DNA from: a bacterium
Lineage (GTDB): Bacteria > KSB1 > UBA2214
Direction: 5' to 3'
DNA length: 6,465 nucleotides
Assembly: GCA_029560815.1 (NCBI GenBank)
Contig: JAKQKF010000495.1
Coordinates: 1 to 6,465, forward strand
Positions 5,681 to 6,465 of this stretch are shown in pieces (position 1 is the first letter of the stretch; the number at the start of each line of letters is the position of its first letter). The position numbers and the translations under genes are program-made. The notes under the pieces were generated by a model that worked only from the letters and a program-made list of their open reading frames with translations, was not told the origin of the DNA and did no database searches.

Positions 5681-6465
5681 GTGAGGACTACTGCATCTGG
5701 ACGAAATCCGGCCGCACTGTGCTGTTTTGTGCTGGCCCTGGGGATGGTGCTGATACCAGCCTCCCGGCTCCGCTCGCAGCCCAGCCATACCCGCCTGATC
5801 TATGCGCATACTCTGCTCAACACCACACCCACCGCCGGCGAAAGCATCGTCAACAGCGGCGGCAGCTTTGTCACCGGTGTGGGCTGGCAGTCCACGACAG
5901 AAAACAGTCAGCTGCGCATCACCCTGGCGTCATCCCTCCCTTTTGAAGGCACCTTCATCATCAACGTCACCAACTTCGATCCGGTCTCGCAGAATCTGCC
6001 CGATGAGATCAAACAGCACATCATAAACCTCTATTCGCGCATCTACGACAACAACAAGGATATTTTTGAGACCGACGGCTCCTGGTGCAATATCCGCACA
6101 GGAGAGGGCTATTCGACCGGCGAGGGCGTAGCGGGATTCAAGTTCCTCGCCGCCGCGCGCGGCATCGGCACCCGCGATGAGGAGCGCTGCATCGAGGACC
6201 ACACCTGGAGCCTCTCCCGCACCTATGAATTTAAGATCATCTGGACAACCAGCTATATCTATTGCTATTTCGACGGGGAGCTGATGTCCCGGCTGCCTTT
6301 TGCCGGTCAAATCGAGGCTTTCCGCTACCTGCTCATCGGCCGGGACAATCTGATCTGGGGTTACGGCGCCCAGCCCGGGGTGATTTTCTCGAATGTGCGG
6401 ATTTACGGTCCGCAAAGCTCGCCGGTGCAGCTCAGCGGCAGGCTCTATTTGCAGGGCGCCTATGA
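5681..6465 (+). CDS. Secreted laminin-G/concanavalin-A-like domain protein, N-terminal part (truncated by window edge)
   Basis: An uninterrupted frame of 261 codons begins with GTG at 5681, seven bases after AGGA (5670-5673), and runs off the right edge. Residues 1 to about 33 form a signal peptide (basic start, then LCCFVLALGMVLIPAS). Residues about 52-243 resemble a jelly-roll lectin fold of the laminin-G/GH16 kind. Typical elements are GTFIINVTNFDP (90-101), YEFKIIWTTSYIYCYFDGEL (182-201), which alternates as in the strand before the Asp-Gly turn, and GVIFSNVRIYGP (233-244). Asn, Asp and Glu are plentiful near 122-148, but the GH16 ExDxxE catalytic motif is absent, so binding rather than hydrolysis is favoured. 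The last residues, VQLSGRLYLQGAY (249-261), resemble a module recurrent in secreted proteins of Bacteroidota-type bacteria, so more domains probably follow. The ligand is unknown. Confidence 0.8.
   Translation, partial: MRTTASGRNPAALCCFVLALGMVLIPASRLRSQPSHTRLIYAHTLLNTTPTAGESIVNSGGSFVTGVGWQSTTENSQLRITLASSLPFEGTFIINVTNFDPVSQNLPDEIKQHIINLYSRIYDNNKDIFETDGSWCNIRTGEGYSTGEGVAGFKFLAAARGIGTRDEERCIEDHTWSLSRTYEFKIIWTTSYIYCYFDGELMSRLPFAGQIEAFRYLLIGRDNLIWGYGAQPGVIFSNVRIYGPQSSPVQLSGRLYLQGAY

Noticed and set aside
5719..6026. Two overlapping short plus-strand frames and another at 6262-6465
   Set aside because: They are out-of-frame shadows of the lectin-fold gene, which stays open from 5681 to the edge.

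Overview
This is a GC-rich bacterial window in which almost every gene product is exported. Recognisable content, left to right, is: the 5' part of a peptidyl-dipeptidase Dcp-type M3 metallopeptidase gene (minus strand, runs off the left edge); a 297-base intergenic region holding divergent promoter candidates and a degraded C-terminal fragment of a glycoside hydrolase family 3 gene; a secreted coiled-coil protein of unknown function (plus); a large secreted M14 zinc-carboxypeptidase-like protein (minus, convergent with the previous gene); a 355-base region with a promoter, dyads and alternative RNA stems; uracil phosphoribosyltransferase upp (plus); and the 5' part of a secreted protein with a laminin-G/concanavalin-A-like domain (plus, starts with GTG and runs off the right edge).

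The organism looks like a Gram-negative heterotroph. Signal-peptide-bearing Dcp, a giant M14 protein with a glutamine-amidotransferase-like C-terminal domain, and a large secreted lectin-fold protein continuing into a 'GRLYLQGAY' segment are typical of the Bacteroidota / FCB-type lineages, including candidate phyla such as KSB1. This assignment is an inference from gene style, with low to moderate confidence. No rRNA, tRNA, CRISPR array, transposase or phage gene is visible.

The two peptidases and the GH3 remnant suggest an organism that breaks down external peptides and sugars. upp is the only clear cytoplasmic housekeeping gene; it salvages uracil to UMP. The genes do not form one operon: directions are -, +, -, +, +, and each gene has its own promoter-sized gap. 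Four of the five genes have an upstream candidate promoter of the same form, TTGNNN-N17-TAYWTT. The fifth, the lectin-fold gene, lacks it and instead has a site with sigma-54 spacing.

The least ordinary part is the non-coding DNA. It includes the GH3 gene relic joined to the dcp control region, and a upp leader in which one segment can pair with either of two partners, as in an attenuator. It also includes a perfect 16-base dyad placed between the -35 and -10 boxes of the upp promoter, and a small GGCCAAACG motif found twice before and once after upp. None of these structures has been tested computationally here.
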